Both the position numbers and the translations under genes were made by a program. Under the pieces are notes generated by a model, which was not told the origin of the DNA, did not search any database, and worked only from the letters and a program-made list of their open reading frames with translations. Shown piece by piece: positions 25,244 through 35,301 of a DNA stretch of 64,000 bases. The DNA comes from Syntrophales bacterium (GTDB lineage: Bacteria > Desulfobacterota > Syntrophia > Syntrophales > PHBD01), in contig DAOSEM010000004.1 in NCBI GenBank assembly GCA_035363115.1, positions 124,001-188,000 on the forward strand. The letters are read 5' to 3'. Position 1 is the stretch's first letter. Every line of letters begins with the position of its first letter.

Positions 25244-25394
25244 GCGGCAAAAAAAGCAGTTCGCATTCGTTTTCGCACCATAAAAAAAAATGAATCGGAC
25301 TTGTTTTCCCACACAAACTGCGACGGGCGCCGCCGCGACCAGAGACGGCATACGGCGGCGCCCTTCGGGAGATCACCACCAGAGGAGAGAAACC

Positions 25395-27815
25395 ATGTCT
25401 TACCAGATCAAGAAAGCGGCAGTTCTCGGCGCCGGCGTGATGGGAGCCACCATCGCGGCCCACCTGACCAATGCGGGGATCGAGTGCGTCCTGTTGGACA
25501 TCGTTCCCTTCGAGCTGACCGACGCGGACAAGGCCAAGGGCCTCACCGAAAAGAGCCCCGCCTGGCGGAACCGCTTCGCCGCGAACGGCCTGGCCGGCGT
25601 CACCAAGGCCAAGCCGGCGGCCTTCTTCGCGAAGAAAAACGCCTCCATGATCAAGATCGGAAACCTGGAGGACAACCTGAGTCTCCTGGCCGACGTCGAC
25701 TGGGTCTGCGAGGTCGTTGTGGAGAACCTGAAGATCAAGCAGGAGCTCTTCGCCAAAATCGAGAAATACCTGAAGCCGGACTGCATCATCTCGACGAACA
25801 CCTCCGGGATCCCCATCCGGGACATCACGGCGAAGTTCAGCCCCAAAATGAAGGAGCGCTTCCTGGGGACCCACTTCTTCAACCCGCCCCGGTACATGAA
25901 GCTCCTGGAGATCATCCCGGGCAAGGAGACGAAGAAGGACGTCGTCGATTTCATGACGCGCTTCTGCGAGGACGTCCTCGGAAAGGGCGTGGTCATCTGC
26001 AAGGACACACCCAACTTCATCGGGAACCGCATCGGCCTGTTCGACATCTCCAACGTCATCCACCTCATGATCGAGAAGGACATGAAGGTGGAGGCGATCG
26101 ATGCCATCTTCGGCAAGGCCATGGGCCGCCCCGGCACGGCCATCTTCGGAACCATGGATCTCGTGGGCCTCGACACGGGCCACCACGTCATGAAGAACCT
26201 CTACGAGGCCGTCCCGGACGATGAGATGCGCGACTGGTTCCTGCCCCCCGACTGGTTGACGGCCATGATGGAGAAGAAGTGGCTCGGCAACAAGACCAAG
26301 CAGGGCATGTACAAAAAGACGAAGGACGAACGGGGTAAGAAGCAGAAACTGGTCGTCGACTGGAAGACGCTGGAGTACGGCGCCCCCGCCAAGGTATCCT
26401 TCGCGTCCGTCTCCGCGGCCAACAAGGCCGAGGGAGAGACGGCCGAAAAGATGAAGGTCCTCTTCAACGGCAAGGACGCCGCGGCGGAGTTCGTCCGCGA
26501 GTTCCTCTGCAACAACTTCATCTACGCGGCCAACCGGATTCCCGAGATCGCGGACCGGGTCCTGGAAATCGACAACGCCATGAAGTGGGGCTACAACCAG
26601 AAGCTGGGTCCCTTCGAGTCCTGGGACGCTGTCGGCGTGCGCGAGTCCGTCGAGGTGATGAAGAAGCTGAAGAAAAAGGTGCCCAAGAAGATCGAGGAGA
26701 TGCTCAAGGCGGGCTGCGAGTCCTTCTACCTGAAGAAGGAGGACGGCCTGTACTATTACGACTTCGACAAGAAGGGCTATGTGAAGTTCGAGGAAAACCC
26801 GAAGATCATCCTCCTGCCCGCCCTGAAGGAGCGGCAGAAGGTCATCCGGTCGAACGGCAGCGCGAGCCTGGTGGACATGGGCGACGGCGTGGTCTGCCTC
26901 GAGTTCCACAGCAAGATGAACGCCATCGACGACCTGATGATCCACATGCTCACCGAGGGCTGCGACATCGTCGAGAAGGACTTCCTCGGCATGGTCGTGG
27001 GCAACCACGATCCCCGGGCCTTCTCCGCCGGCGCCAATGTCTTCAAGGTCCTGATCGCCATCCAGCGCGGCGCCTGGGACTTCGTGGAGGACTCCATCAC
27101 GGGCATCCAGAGCGCCCTGATGCGCATGAAGTATCTCTCGAAGCCCGTGGTCACCGCCCCGGCGGGCCTGGCCCTGGGCGGCGGGTGCGAGATCGCCATG
27201 CACGGCGCCCGGTGCCAGCCCTGCGGCGAGACTTACATGGGCCTGGTCGAGGTCGGCGTCGGCGTCATTCCCGCCGGCGGCGGCTGCAAGGAGACGGCTC
27301 TGCGCCTCACCGAGGGCCTCCCGACGGGCGTCGTGGAGGGCGGACTCAACCTCCAGCAGTTCTACGCGAAGGCCTTCGAGAACATCGCTACGGCGAAAGT
27401 CTCCACCAGCGCCGCCGAGGCGATGGACCTGGGCTACATCCGCAAGACCGAGAACATCAGCCTGAACCGTGACCAGCACCTCTGGGACGCCAAGGAACTC
27501 GTCCTGGGGATGGCCCGGTACTACAAGCCGCCCCGGCCGGCCCTGATCCCCGTCATGGGGGAGAGCCTGCGGGGCATTGCCAACGCCGCCCTCTACAACA
27601 TGCGGCACGGGAACTACGTCTCCGACTACGACGTCCACGTGGCCAAGAAGGTCGCCCACATCCTCTCGGGCGGCGACTGCGCCGAGGGGACCTTCGTGAC
27701 GGAGCAGAACATCCTGGACCTGGAGAAGGAGGCGTTCCTCTCCCTCTGCGGCGAGTCGAAAACCCAGGACCGGATCATGCACATGCTGACGACGGGAAAG
27801 CCCCTGCGCAACTAA
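25395..27815 (+). CDS. 3-hydroxyacyl-CoA dehydrogenase / enoyl-CoA hydratase fusion
   Basis: Bifunctional beta-oxidation protein of 806 residues. The NAD-binding HAD domain comes first ('AAVLGAGVMGATIAAHL', 'ISTNTSGIPI', catalytic-His region 'GTHFFNPPRYMKLLEIIPG', 'NFIGNRIG'). A crotonase domain is at the C-terminus ('AFSAGANVFKVL', 'LGGGCEIAMHG', 'LVEVGVGVIPAGGG') with both catalytic Glu positions kept. This HAD-then-hydratase order differs from E. coli FadB. ATG 25395 follows AGAGGAG. The open frame upstream of it is spacer. Confidence 0.94.
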   Translation: MSYQIKKAAVLGAGVMGATIAAHLTNAGIECVLLDIVPFELTDADKAKGLTEKSPAWRNRFAANGLAGVTKAKPAAFFAKKNASMIKIGNLEDNLSLLADVDWVCEVVVENLKIKQELFAKIEKYLKPDCIISTNTSGIPIRDITAKFSPKMKERFLGTHFFNPPRYMKLLEIIPGKETKKDVVDFMTRFCEDVLGKGVVICKDTPNFIGNRIGLFDISNVIHLMIEKDMKVEAIDAIFGKAMGRPGTAIFGTMDLVGLDTGHHVMKNLYEAVPDDEMRDWFLPPDWLTAMMEKKWLGNKTKQGMYKKTKDERGKKQKLVVDWKTLEYGAPAKVSFASVSAANKAEGETAEKMKVLFNGKDAAAEFVREFLCNNFIYAANRIPEIADRVLEIDNAMKWGYNQKLGPFESWDAVGVRESVEVMKKLKKKVPKKIEEMLKAGCESFYLKKEDGLYYYDFDKKGYVKFEENPKIILLPALKERQKVIRSNGSASLVDMGDGVVCLEFHSKMNAIDDLMIHMLTEGCDIVEKDFLGMVVGNHDPRAFSAGANVFKVLIAIQRGAWDFVEDSITGIQSALMRMKYLSKPVVTAPAGLALGGGCEIAMHGARCQPCGETYMGLVEVGVGVIPAGGGCKETALRLTEGLPTGVVEGGLNLQQFYAKAFENIATAKVSTSAAEAMDLGYIRKTENISLNRDQHLWDAKELVLGMARYYKPPRPALIPVMGESLRGIANAALYNMRHGNYVSDYDVHVAKKVAHILSGGDCAEGTFVTEQNILDLEKEAFLSLCGESKTQDRIMHMLTTGKPLRN

Positions 27816-27834
27816 ACCATCAAATGATCGGGGC

Positions 27835-27852
27835 GCGGCTCGAGGGAGCCGC
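27835..27852. promoter_or_regulatory. Intercistronic hairpin between the HAD/hydratase and thiolase genes
   Basis: GCGGCTC (27835-27841), loop GAGG, GAGCCGC (27846-27852). The stem is perfect and has no U-tract. It may tune mRNA stability or partial read-through into the thiolase gene. Confidence 0.45.
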
Positions 27853-27880
27853 CTCCCGCCGCTTATGAAGGAGGAATATC

Positions 27881-29071
27881 ATGGGTGAAGCAGTTATCGT
27901 GGAAGCCGTCCGGAGCGCCGGCGGGCGTTCGAGAAGGGGTGGCCTCGCGGGGACGAGGGCCGACGAGTTCGGCATCCAGGTCATCAAGGGCCTCATGGCC
28001 CGCGTTCCATCCCTGGACCCGGCCGACGTGGACGACGTGATCGTGGGCTGCGCCTTCCCCGAGGGGGAGCAGGGCATGCAGATGGGAAAGATCCTGGCTG
28101 TCGGCGCCGGGCTCCCCGAGCCGGTCTGCGGCATGACCATCAACCGCTTCTGCTCCTCGGGACTCCAGTCCATCGCCGACGCGACATCGAGGATCAACAA
28201 CGGCTGGGCCGAGGTCATCATTGCCGGGGGGTGTGAGTCCATGTCCCACATCCCCATGGGCGGGGGCGTGCTCCGGCCCAACTTCGACTGGCCCGCCGAC
28301 CTTCCCTGGGTCTACATCTCCATGGGGTTGACGGCGGAGAATGTGGCCGAGCGCTACAAGGTCTCCCGGGAAGACATGGACGCCTTCGGCATGGAGAGCA
28401 ACCGCCGGGCCTACGAGGCGATCAAGGCGGGAAAATTCAAAGGCGAAATCATCCCGATCCAGGCCTACCGCTACAAGGTCACGAAGGACGGGGAGCGGGT
28501 CCGTGAGACCTTCGTCTTCGACACCGACGACGGCGTCCGGTGGCCCGTCAGCCTGGCCGACATGGCCAAGCTGAAGTCCCCCTTCAAGAACGGCGGGACG
28601 GTCACGGCGGCCAACTCGTCCCAGACGACCGACGGCGCGGCCTTCGCCCTGGTCATGACGGCGGAGAAGGCCAAGGCCATCGGCGTGAAGCCCCTGGCGA
28701 AACTCTCCAATTTCGCCGTCGCCGGCTGCCCGCCCGAAGAGATGGGCATCGGCCCGGCCGTGGCGATCCCCAAGGTCCTGAAGCAGGCGGGGCTGAAGGC
28801 GAAGGACATCGACGTCTTCGAGATCAACGAGGCCTTCGCCTCCCAGGCCCTTTACAGCATCCGGGTGGTGGGGATCGAGGACCGGCTCAAGGCGGGCGAC
28901 ATCAATCCCAACGGCGGGGCCATCGCCCTGGGTCATCCCCTCGGGGCCTCCGGGGCGAAGCTGACGGCCCAGCTCCTGGCAGAGATGAAGCGCCGCGGCT
29001 CCAGGCGGGGCATCGTTTCCATGTGCATCGGCGGCGGGATGGGGGCCGCGGGCATCTTCGAGATGCTCTGA
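27881..29071 (+). CDS. Acetyl-CoA C-acyltransferase (thiolase)
   Basis: The enzyme cleaves 3-ketoacyl-CoA with CoA to give acetyl-CoA and a shortened acyl-CoA. At 396 residues it is standard. The nucleophile is Cys91 in 'NRFCSSGLQ'; the catalytic His is in 'ALGHPLGASGAK' and the second Cys in 'MCIGGGMGAAG'. AAGGAGG precedes ATG 27881. It is the last gene of the tetR-acd-had-thiolase group and is followed by a strong terminator. Confidence 0.95.
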   Translation: MGEAVIVEAVRSAGGRSRRGGLAGTRADEFGIQVIKGLMARVPSLDPADVDDVIVGCAFPEGEQGMQMGKILAVGAGLPEPVCGMTINRFCSSGLQSIADATSRINNGWAEVIIAGGCESMSHIPMGGGVLRPNFDWPADLPWVYISMGLTAENVAERYKVSREDMDAFGMESNRRAYEAIKAGKFKGEIIPIQAYRYKVTKDGERVRETFVFDTDDGVRWPVSLADMAKLKSPFKNGGTVTAANSSQTTDGAAFALVMTAEKAKAIGVKPLAKLSNFAVAGCPPEEMGIGPAVAIPKVLKQAGLKAKDIDVFEINEAFASQALYSIRVVGIEDRLKAGDINPNGGAIALGHPLGASGAKLTAQLLAEMKRRGSRRGIVSMCIGGGMGAAGIFEML

Positions 29072-29103
29072 ACGGATCGCTGAAATGCCCCCTGCGGGTC
29101 AAG

Positions 29104-29137
29104 AGGCCATGCTCCTTCGGGACATGGCCTTTTTTTT
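29104..29137 (+). terminator. Rho-independent terminator after the thiolase gene
   Basis: AGGCCATG (29104-29111) and CATGGCCT (29123-29130) form a perfect 8-bp stem, followed directly by seven more T residues. This ends the beta-oxidation operon. Confidence 0.9.
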
Positions 29138-29377
29138 GCAAATTATTATTTCGGATGCGTTCGCTCCAAGGGAGCTGATGCCGTGCGATGCCCTGCTGAT
29201 CCCGGTCGGGACGGGATGGACCTGCAGCGGGGACGCCTGCAGGTGTCCCCGCGGAGTCAAGAATCCGCTTGGAGCGTCAAAGTTTTGATCCGTCTTCCCG
29301 CGGTCGAAACGATGCCGGCGCCGTGCCGGGGCGGAAGCGGATGAACCGGCATTACATGGTTTTTCAGAGGTCTGCTC
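29138..29377 (+). other. Leader region of the hybrid kinase with two interlocking hairpins
   Basis: With the preceding terminator this makes a 306-base gap between genes. Two perfect 8-bp inverted repeats interlock: ACCTGCAG (29220-29227) with CTGCAGGT (29237-29244), and GCGGGGAC (29227-29234) with GTCCCCGC (29245-29252). They cannot both form. No U-tract follows, and no other coding signal was seen. Confidence 0.55.
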
Positions 29378-32300
29378 ATGGGATCCGACGACAGGACGAG
29401 AGAACAGCTTCTCCAGGAACTCAAGGATAAGGAGTGCCGCCTCGCCGGGCTGGAGAAGAAGCTGTCCGAACAGGACGCACACAGGGAGCATGCGTGCATT
29501 TACCGGAGGGCTCTCGACAGGGCTGACGATCTCACGGTGATCATCCAGGACGGCAAGTATGTCTACGTCAACGACCGACACCTGGATCTTTTTGGGAGAA
29601 GCCGGCAGGATCTCATCGGCGCGCCCTTGGGCGAATTCATCCACCAGGAGGACCGCCCCCGGGTGAGGGAGTACCAGCGGCTCCGGCAGGAAGGGAAGGC
29701 CGTACCCTCCATTTATGAAGTCCGCCTGACCCTGCCCGACGGATCCGTGATGGACGGCGAGGTGTCCGCCATGGACATCGAGTATGAGGGGAGGAGCGCC
29801 TCCCTGGCCTTTGTGCGGGACATCACGGAGCGGAAACGGATCGAGGCTGCTCTCCGTGAAAGCAGGGATCAGTTCAACCGGATGATGGACAGCGTGTCGG
29901 ACATCATCATGGTCCTGGACGCCCAGGGGAACGTACTGTTCGAATCGCCCTCGACGGCCCGGATCCTCGGCTATCCGCCCGGCCATTTCATCGGCGGCAG
30001 CCCCTTTCCGCTGATCCATGAGGAAGACCTGGAGACGGTCTTCAACGATTTTGGCGAGGTGATCCGCAGCGAGAACACCGGGGTGCCCACGGAGTTCCGG
30101 ATCCGGAAGGCCGACGGATCCTGGATCTGGCTGGCCGCCGTCGGCAGCAATCTCAGCGAGGCGCCGGGCGTGCAGGGCATGGTGATCACGGCCCGGGACG
30201 TGACGGAAAAGCGGCAGATGGAGGACAAACTGAGGCAGAGCGAGGCCCGCTTCCGGGACCTGGCGGATCTCTTGCCCCAGGTGATCTTCGAGATGAACCA
30301 GGAGGGCGTCTTCACTTACATGAACCGTTTCGGGCTCTCCCTGTTCGGCTACACCGACAAGGACTTCGCCTCGGGGATCCATTTCCTGAAGATCATCTCG
30401 CCGGCGGATCACGCCCGGGTCTCCGAAAACATCGCCCGGGCGCTGAAAGGCGAACTGAACCAGACGCGATCGGAGTACACGGCCGTCCGGAAGAGCGGGG
30501 AGGAGTTCCCCCTGTTCGTATCTTCCTCATTCATCCAGGAGGAAGGGGTCATCCGGGGCCTCCGGGGCGTCGCCGTCGACTTCAGCGAGGTCCGTCAATC
30601 GCAGCGACTGCTGAAGGAGAGCGAGGAGCGATGGCAGTTCGCCATCGAGGGGGCGGGCGACGGGATCTGGGACTGGAACGTCCAGACGGGAACGGTCCTC
30701 TACTCCGGGCAGTGGAAGGCCATGCTGGGCTACGGGGAAGACGAGATCGGGGATTCGCTGGACGAGTGGGAGCGGCTGCTCCATCCGGACGACCGGGCCC
30801 GGGCCCACGGGGAGCTGGAGCGGCACTTCCGGAGCGAGACGCCGGTTTACACCTGCGAGCAGCGCCTTCTCTGCAAGGACGGTTCCTACAAGTGGATCCT
30901 GGATCGGGGCCGGGTCATGACCTGGACCCCAGACGGCAAACCGCTCCGGGCAATCGGCACCCACACGGACATCGACAGCCGCAAGCGGATGGACGAGGCC
31001 CTGCAGGAGTCGGAGAGCAAGTTCCGGGATCTAGCCGAGAAGTCCATCGTCGGCATCTATCTCATCCAGGATGATGTCTTCCAGTATGTCAATTCGGAGT
31101 TTCTCCGCATCTTCGGCTATGAAACGGATGAGATCACGGGCCGGGTGGGGATCCACGACGTCATCCATCCCGAAGATTTTTTGCTGGTTAGCGAGATGCT
31201 GGCAAAGAGGATGTCCGGGGAAATCAAATCCCTGCGCTATGACTTCCGGATCTGTACGAAAAGCGGAGAGGTCAGGCATGCCGAGGTCTACAGTTCCCGA
31301 ACCATATACAAGGGAAGGCCGGCCGTTATCGGGACGCTGCTGGACATCACGGAGCGGAAGAACGCCGAGCAGATGCTGAAAGACAGCGAGGAAAAGTTTC
31401 GGATCCTCTTCGAATCGGCCAACGACGCCATCGTTCTCTGGGACGAGGAGCATTTCATCGACTGTAACCAGAAGGCATTGGAGATGTTCGACATCGAGTC
31501 GAAGGAGCGGGTTCAGGGGCAACCGTTCTCCATTGCTTCCCCCGCATACCAGCCGGACGGCCGGCTGTCCGAGGATGTTGCAAGAGAGCGGATCAGGGCC
31601 GCCCAGGAGGGAACCCCCCAGTTCTATGAATGGCAGCACGTCCGCAGCGACGGTTCCATTCTGGAAGCGGAAATCAACCTGCATGCCGTCGACCTCCAGG
31701 GAAGAAAGCTGGTTCAAGCCATTGTCCGCGACGTGACGGAGCGCAAGCGCAACGAGGAGGTGCTTCAGCGCCTGAGCCTTGCCCTCGAGCAGGCCGCGGA
31801 GGAGATCATCATCACGGATCCCGAGGGAATGATCGAGTACGTCAACCCGGCCTTCGAGAAGATCACAGGTTACTCGAGGCACGAGGCAATTGGCGGGACC
31901 CCGCGGCTCGTCAAGAGCGGCGTCCACGACAGGGCCTTCTACGAGAGGCTCTGGAGCACCATCAAGCGGGGGGAGATCTGGACGGGTCGGATCACGAACC
32001 GGCACAAGAAGGGGATGCTCATCCAGGAAGACGCGACCATCAGCCCCATTGTCAGCTCGTCGGAGCGCATCACCGGCTTCATCTCCCTCAAGCGGGACAT
32101 CACCGAGGAGGTCAAGCTGGAGACCAAGCTTCGCCAGGCCCAGAAAATGGAGGCCATCGGCACGCTGGCCGGCGGAATCGCCCACGATTTCAACAACATT
32201 CTCGGGGCCATGATGGGATACACGGAGCTGGCCAGGCTGAAGGCCGCCGACCCGCAGATCCACTCCTACCTGGACCAGGTCCTGAAGGCCTGCAACCGCT

Positions 32301-33256
32301 CCCGGGACCTGGTCAACCAGATCCTCACCTTCAGCCGCCAGCGGGAGCAGGAGAAAAAGCCCGTTGCGGTGATTCCCGTCGTGAAGGAGGCCATGAAGCT
32401 GATGCGGTCCTCCTGCCCCTCCACGGTCGAGATCAAGCAGAACTACAGCCTCGACAGGGACATCGTCCTCGCGGATCCCACGCAGGTCCACCAGGTGGTC
32501 ATCAACCTCTGCACCAATGCGATCTACGCGATGCGAGACAGGGAAGGGATCCTGGAGGTGAGCCTCGGCCGGAAGGACATGACGGTCTACGATCCGTTCT
32601 TCGACTCGGATCTGAGGGAAGGGCCGCACCTGGTGCTGACGGTCAGAGACACGGGCCAGGGTATCGACCCTGCCGTGAAGAACCGGATTTTCGATCCCTT
32701 CTTCACGACCAAGGTCCCGGGAGAGGGAACCGGGCTCGGGCTGTCCGTGGTATACGGCATCGTGAAGGATCACGGGGGCGCCATCGCCGTGGAGAGCGAG
32801 ACCGGGAAAGGGACCGTCTTCACGGTGACCCTGCCGCTGGTCGAGGCCGACGAGGCGGGCGACAGGGGGGAAGCGAGTCCCCTTCCCCAGGGGAAGGGAC
32901 GCATTCTCCTGGTCGATGACGAGGAGCCCCTGGCCGCCCTGGGCCAGGAAATGCTCACCTCCCTCGGATACGACGTCTCAGTGAGGCTGAGCAGCCTGGA
33001 CGCCCTGGAGGCGTTCCGTACGAACCCGGCCCGCTTCGACCTGGTGATCACGGACATGACCATGCCGAACATGACCGGCGACCACCTGGCCCGGGAGATG
33101 CTGAAGATCCGTCCCGATATCCCGATCATCCTGACCACCGGGTTCAGCGAGCGGATCAGCGAGGAGGAGGCGAAGAGAATGGGGATCCGGGTCTTCGTCA
33201 TGAAGCCCGCATCCCTCCAGGCCCTGGCCCGGGCCGTCCAGACGGCGCTGCAATAG
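29378..33256 (+). CDS. Hybrid sensor histidine kinase with seven PAS domains and a C-terminal receiver
   Basis: The protein has 1292 residues with no signal or membrane segment, so it is a cytoplasmic sensor. Seven PAS/PAC modules follow one another (roughly 40-160, 165-290, 290-410, 415-545, 545-670, 670-790, 795-915), most ending in 'D[IV]TERK'-like PAC tails. The HisKA phospho-site is His936 ('[12 protein letters not shown]'). The HATPase has '[10 protein letters not shown]', 'DTGQGID' and '[12 protein letters not shown]'. The receiver has phospho-acceptor Asp1226 ('[13 protein letters not shown]'). No output regulator is adjacent, so it is an orphan kinase. The number of PAS units suggests several redox, haem or flavin inputs; no ligand can be named. 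Confidence 0.95.
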   Translation: MGSDDRTREQLLQELKDKECRLAGLEKKLSEQDAHREHACIYRRALDRADDLTVIIQDGKYVYVNDRHLDLFGRSRQDLIGAPLGEFIHQEDRPRVREYQRLRQEGKAVPSIYEVRLTLPDGSVMDGEVSAMDIEYEGRSASLAFVRDITERKRIEAALRESRDQFNRMMDSVSDIIMVLDAQGNVLFESPSTARILGYPPGHFIGGSPFPLIHEEDLETVFNDFGEVIRSENTGVPTEFRIRKADGSWIWLAAVGSNLSEAPGVQGMVITARDVTEKRQMEDKLRQSEARFRDLADLLPQVIFEMNQEGVFTYMNRFGLSLFGYTDKDFASGIHFLKIISPADHARVSENIARALKGELNQTRSEYTAVRKSGEEFPLFVSSSFIQEEGVIRGLRGVAVDFSEVRQSQRLLKESEERWQFAIEGAGDGIWDWNVQTGTVLYSGQWKAMLGYGEDEIGDSLDEWERLLHPDDRARAHGELERHFRSETPVYTCEQRLLCKDGSYKWILDRGRVMTWTPDGKPLRAIGTHTDIDSRKRMDEALQESESKFRDLAEKSIVGIYLIQDDVFQYVNSEFLRIFGYETDEITGRVGIHDVIHPEDFLLVSEMLAKRMSGEIKSLRYDFRICTKSGEVRHAEVYSSRTIYKGRPAVIGTLLDITERKNAEQMLKDSEEKFRILFESANDAIVLWDEEHFIDCNQKALEMFDIESKERVQGQPFSIASPAYQPDGRLSEDVARERIRAAQEGTPQFYEWQHVRSDGSILEAEINLHAVDLQGRKLVQAIVRDVTERKRNEEVLQRLSLALEQAAEEIIITDPEGMIEYVNPAFEKITGYSRHEAIGGTPRLVKSGVHDRAFYERLWSTIKRGEIWTGRITNRHKKGMLIQEDATISPIVSSSERITGFISLKRDITEEVKLETKLRQAQKMEAIGTLAGGIAHDFNNILGAMMGYTELARLKAADPQIHSYLDQVLKACNRSRDLVNQILTFSRQREQEKKPVAVIPVVKEAMKLMRSSCPSTVEIKQNYSLDRDIVLADPTQVHQVVINLCTNAIYAMRDREGILEVSLGRKDMTVYDPFFDSDLREGPHLVLTVRDTGQGIDPAVKNRIFDPFFTTKVPGEGTGLGLSVVYGIVKDHGGAIAVESETGKGTVFTVTLPLVEADEAGDRGEASPLPQGKGRILLVDDEEPLAALGQEMLTSLGYDVSVRLSSLDALEAFRTNPARFDLVITDMTMPNMTGDHLAREMLKIRPDIPIILTTGFSERISEEEAKRMGIRVFVMKPASLQALARAVQTALQ

Positions 33257-33302
33257 GGCAGGGGCTCGCCCGGCCTGGACAGGAGGGTCCTCCGTCCCGT
33301 GT

Positions 33303-34031
33303 TCAGGGAATCCGTCGGCCGTCGAGGAACAGGCCCGTGATCAGACCCCGGCCGTCTTCCCGGAGGGCCACCTCCACCCGGAGGTCCCGGGCGTTCCTTG
33401 CCTGCTCGACGGTCCTTCCCTTTCCTTCCTCTACGAAATAGTGCTCGATGCCGTATTCGACGGCCGCCTGGCGGAAGGGGATTCTCTTCACGGACGTCAC
33501 CGTCCCGGCCAGGGCCTCCCCCGCGCGGCACCGGGCATCTTCCTTCTCCCGGATCGTCGTCTGGACGCGGCCGCTTCGATCCAGGCAGAAGATCACCCGA
33601 TCCCCCTCGCGGAATGAAAACCAGCGCGGCTCGAAGGTGCGCTCGCCGGAGTGGTCCGTCCGGACCGTGACCTCGTAGCGGACAGCCCGCTCGTTCACGC
33701 GGGTCACCCGCCCCCGGAGGAACTTTCCTCCCGGCGGAGCCGTCGGGCTTGCGGACGCCATGCGATACGTCCCGTCGTCACCCTTCTGAAGAACCGTCCA
33801 GATCCGGTCGTTGCGTCGGACGATCCCGCGGATTCCCGCCCGGTCGAGGTCGATGGTCGACCCGTCGTAGCTGAGGGTCACGTAATCGCCCCGGAAGAGG
33901 TCCCGCGGATCGACCGGGGCCGACTGGAGGAGGATGCGCTCCCCCGTGGCCACCCGGTATTCCCGGAAGCCGATGATTCCGACCAGGATCAGGACCTGTA
34001 GGAGGATCACGACGGCGAATTTCAGCCTCAT
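33303..34031 (-). CDS. GDYXXLXY domain protein
   Basis: The 242-residue protein has one N-terminal membrane anchor ('FAVVILLQVLILVGIIGF') and an extracytoplasmic region containing 'RDLFRGDYVTLSYD', the signature of the GDYXXLXY family, repeated more loosely later ('AAVEYGIEHYFVEEGKGR'). ATG 34031 overlaps the DUF2157 stop by four bases (ATGA), the usual arrangement for this pair. The frame remains open far upstream, but that is a shadow of the DUF2157 gene. Molecular function is unknown. Confidence 0.9.
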   Translation of the reverse strand: MRLKFAVVILLQVLILVGIIGFREYRVATGERILLQSAPVDPRDLFRGDYVTLSYDGSTIDLDRAGIRGIVRRNDRIWTVLQKGDDGTYRMASASPTAPPGGKFLRGRVTRVNERAVRYEVTVRTDHSGERTFEPRWFSFREGDRVIFCLDRSGRVQTTIREKEDARCRAGEALAGTVTSVKRIPFRQAAVEYGIEHYFVEEGKGRTVEQARNARDLRVEVALREDGRGLITGLFLDGRRIP

Positions 34032-35245
34032 GGCAGATCCTCCCCGACCTGGAACGATTCCAGGACGGAGCGCCGCTTCCGCTCCAGGAACACCCCGCCC
34101 GCCAGGAGAATGCATCCGCCGGCAATGAAGAAGAGCGATCTCGGCAGGAGCTTCCAGAAGAAGTCCACGTAACGCGCCGCCACGTCCAGGACGAAAAAGA
34201 AGAGGCCGATGTTGATGTACAGGGGCCGCCGGCGGATGTAGCCGAGGCAGATCAGGCCGATGATGCCCGCGGCGAGGAGCAGGTTGAACAGCAGCCGCGG
34301 CGACAGGAAGATCGGACCGGCCGGCAGTTCCGGGGCCGTTGCCGCCAGGAGACAGAGACCGGCCGTCAGCGTGGCGAGCGCCGCCAGTTCGGCCCTCCAG
34401 CCGGCATCCTGTTCGCCTTTCCGGGCGGCCATGAACGCCGCCCCGGCGAACAGGACCAGGATCCCCAGGTAAAACGGCAGCAGGTCCGGCGTTCCCAGGC
34501 TCTCCCCGCGCGTGTCGAAGGTGAGGAGAAATGCCCCCCCGTAGGTCATCAGGATCCCCGCCAGGATATACGGGAAGGAGAGCGTGCGGAACGAGGCCGT
34601 CCCTCCGTGGGCCAGGCCGACCGCCCAGACCGCCATGCCGGCCGTCCAGTAGAGGACGATGATCGGGACGTGTTGAAAAAGATCCGAAACGTGGAAGCTC
34701 GCCTCCATGCCCAGCCACAGGGAGAGCGCCAGGAGGGAGAGCAGGAGGACGCTCCGGAAGCGCAGCAGGTACGCCAGGGGCAGGATGCCCAGCCCCCACA
34801 GGAGCGGGCCGTTGGGGTAATGCACGGTGATGTTGTAGATCTGGGCAATCAGGAAGATCCCCGCTCCGAAGAGGATGGAGCCGAGCAGGATCAGCGAGGC
34901 CCCCACCCGGGGATAGCTCTTCTTTTCGTGCCGGAGCCAGTAGCCGGTTCCGTGGCTGGCCAGGAGCGAGACGAAGATGATGCCGAGCTTGGCAAAGCGG
35001 GGGATCTCCGACCAGTTGGCGGCGATGAAGAGAAGCACCCCGATCCCCACGAGAATGGAGCCGAGGATGGAAATCGTCTGGATCATCCGGCCGGAGCCGG
35101 CCTTTCGCTCGATTTCCTCGATGTGCCGGTAGCGCTCCAGGATCCGCTCCTGCTGCTCCTCCGACAGCAGGCCGTCGGCCCGCCACCGCTCCATTTCCCG
35201 CTGGAGCTTCCGCCGGAACGAATCGTCGATGGAATCCTGCGTCAT
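34028..35245 (-). CDS. DUF2157 polytopic membrane protein
   Basis: The 405-residue protein has a charged N-terminal ~60 residues ('LQREMERWRADGLLSEEQQERILERY') followed by about twelve hydrophobic helices, the first being 'ISILGSILVGIGVLLFIAANW', which is typical of DUF2157. ATG 35245 has GGAAGG just upstream; an alternative ATG is four codons earlier. It is translationally coupled to the GDYXXLXY gene. The two families commonly occur together as an envelope module of unknown role. Confidence 0.9.
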   Translation of the reverse strand: MTQDSIDDSFRRKLQREMERWRADGLLSEEQQERILERYRHIEEIERKAGSGRMIQTISILGSILVGIGVLLFIAANWSEIPRFAKLGIIFVSLLASHGTGYWLRHEKKSYPRVGASLILLGSILFGAGIFLIAQIYNITVHYPNGPLLWGLGILPLAYLLRFRSVLLLSLLALSLWLGMEASFHVSDLFQHVPIIVLYWTAGMAVWAVGLAHGGTASFRTLSFPYILAGILMTYGGAFLLTFDTRGESLGTPDLLPFYLGILVLFAGAAFMAARKGEQDAGWRAELAALATLTAGLCLLAATAPELPAGPIFLSPRLLFNLLLAAGIIGLICLGYIRRRPLYINIGLFFFVLDVAARYVDFFWKLLPRSLFFIAGGCILLAGGVFLERKRRSVLESFQVGEDLP

Positions 35246-35301
35246 GGTCCCTTCCACTGTGTATGGCTGTTTGCCGATGTCTCGCCGTTCATTTTACCCT
35301 T

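Noticed and set aside
25188..27782. An 864-codon open frame on the minus strand opposite the HAD/hydratase gene
   Set aside because: It mirrors a strongly conserved fusion protein on the plus strand; its product is His/Asp/Val/Leu-rich low-complexity sequence with no family resemblance, a usual effect of GC-rich third positions.
29220..29252. H-type pseudoknot from the two interlocking repeats
   Set aside because: One shared base and loops of 0-2 bases cannot span two 8-bp stems; alternative hairpins are the safer reading and are reported as such.
34032..35186. Extension of the GDYXXLXY protein frame upstream through the DUF2157 gene
   Set aside because: The DUF2157 protein occupies this stretch in another frame of the same strand with clear membrane helices; the overlapping ATGA junction sets the GDYXXLXY start at 34031.
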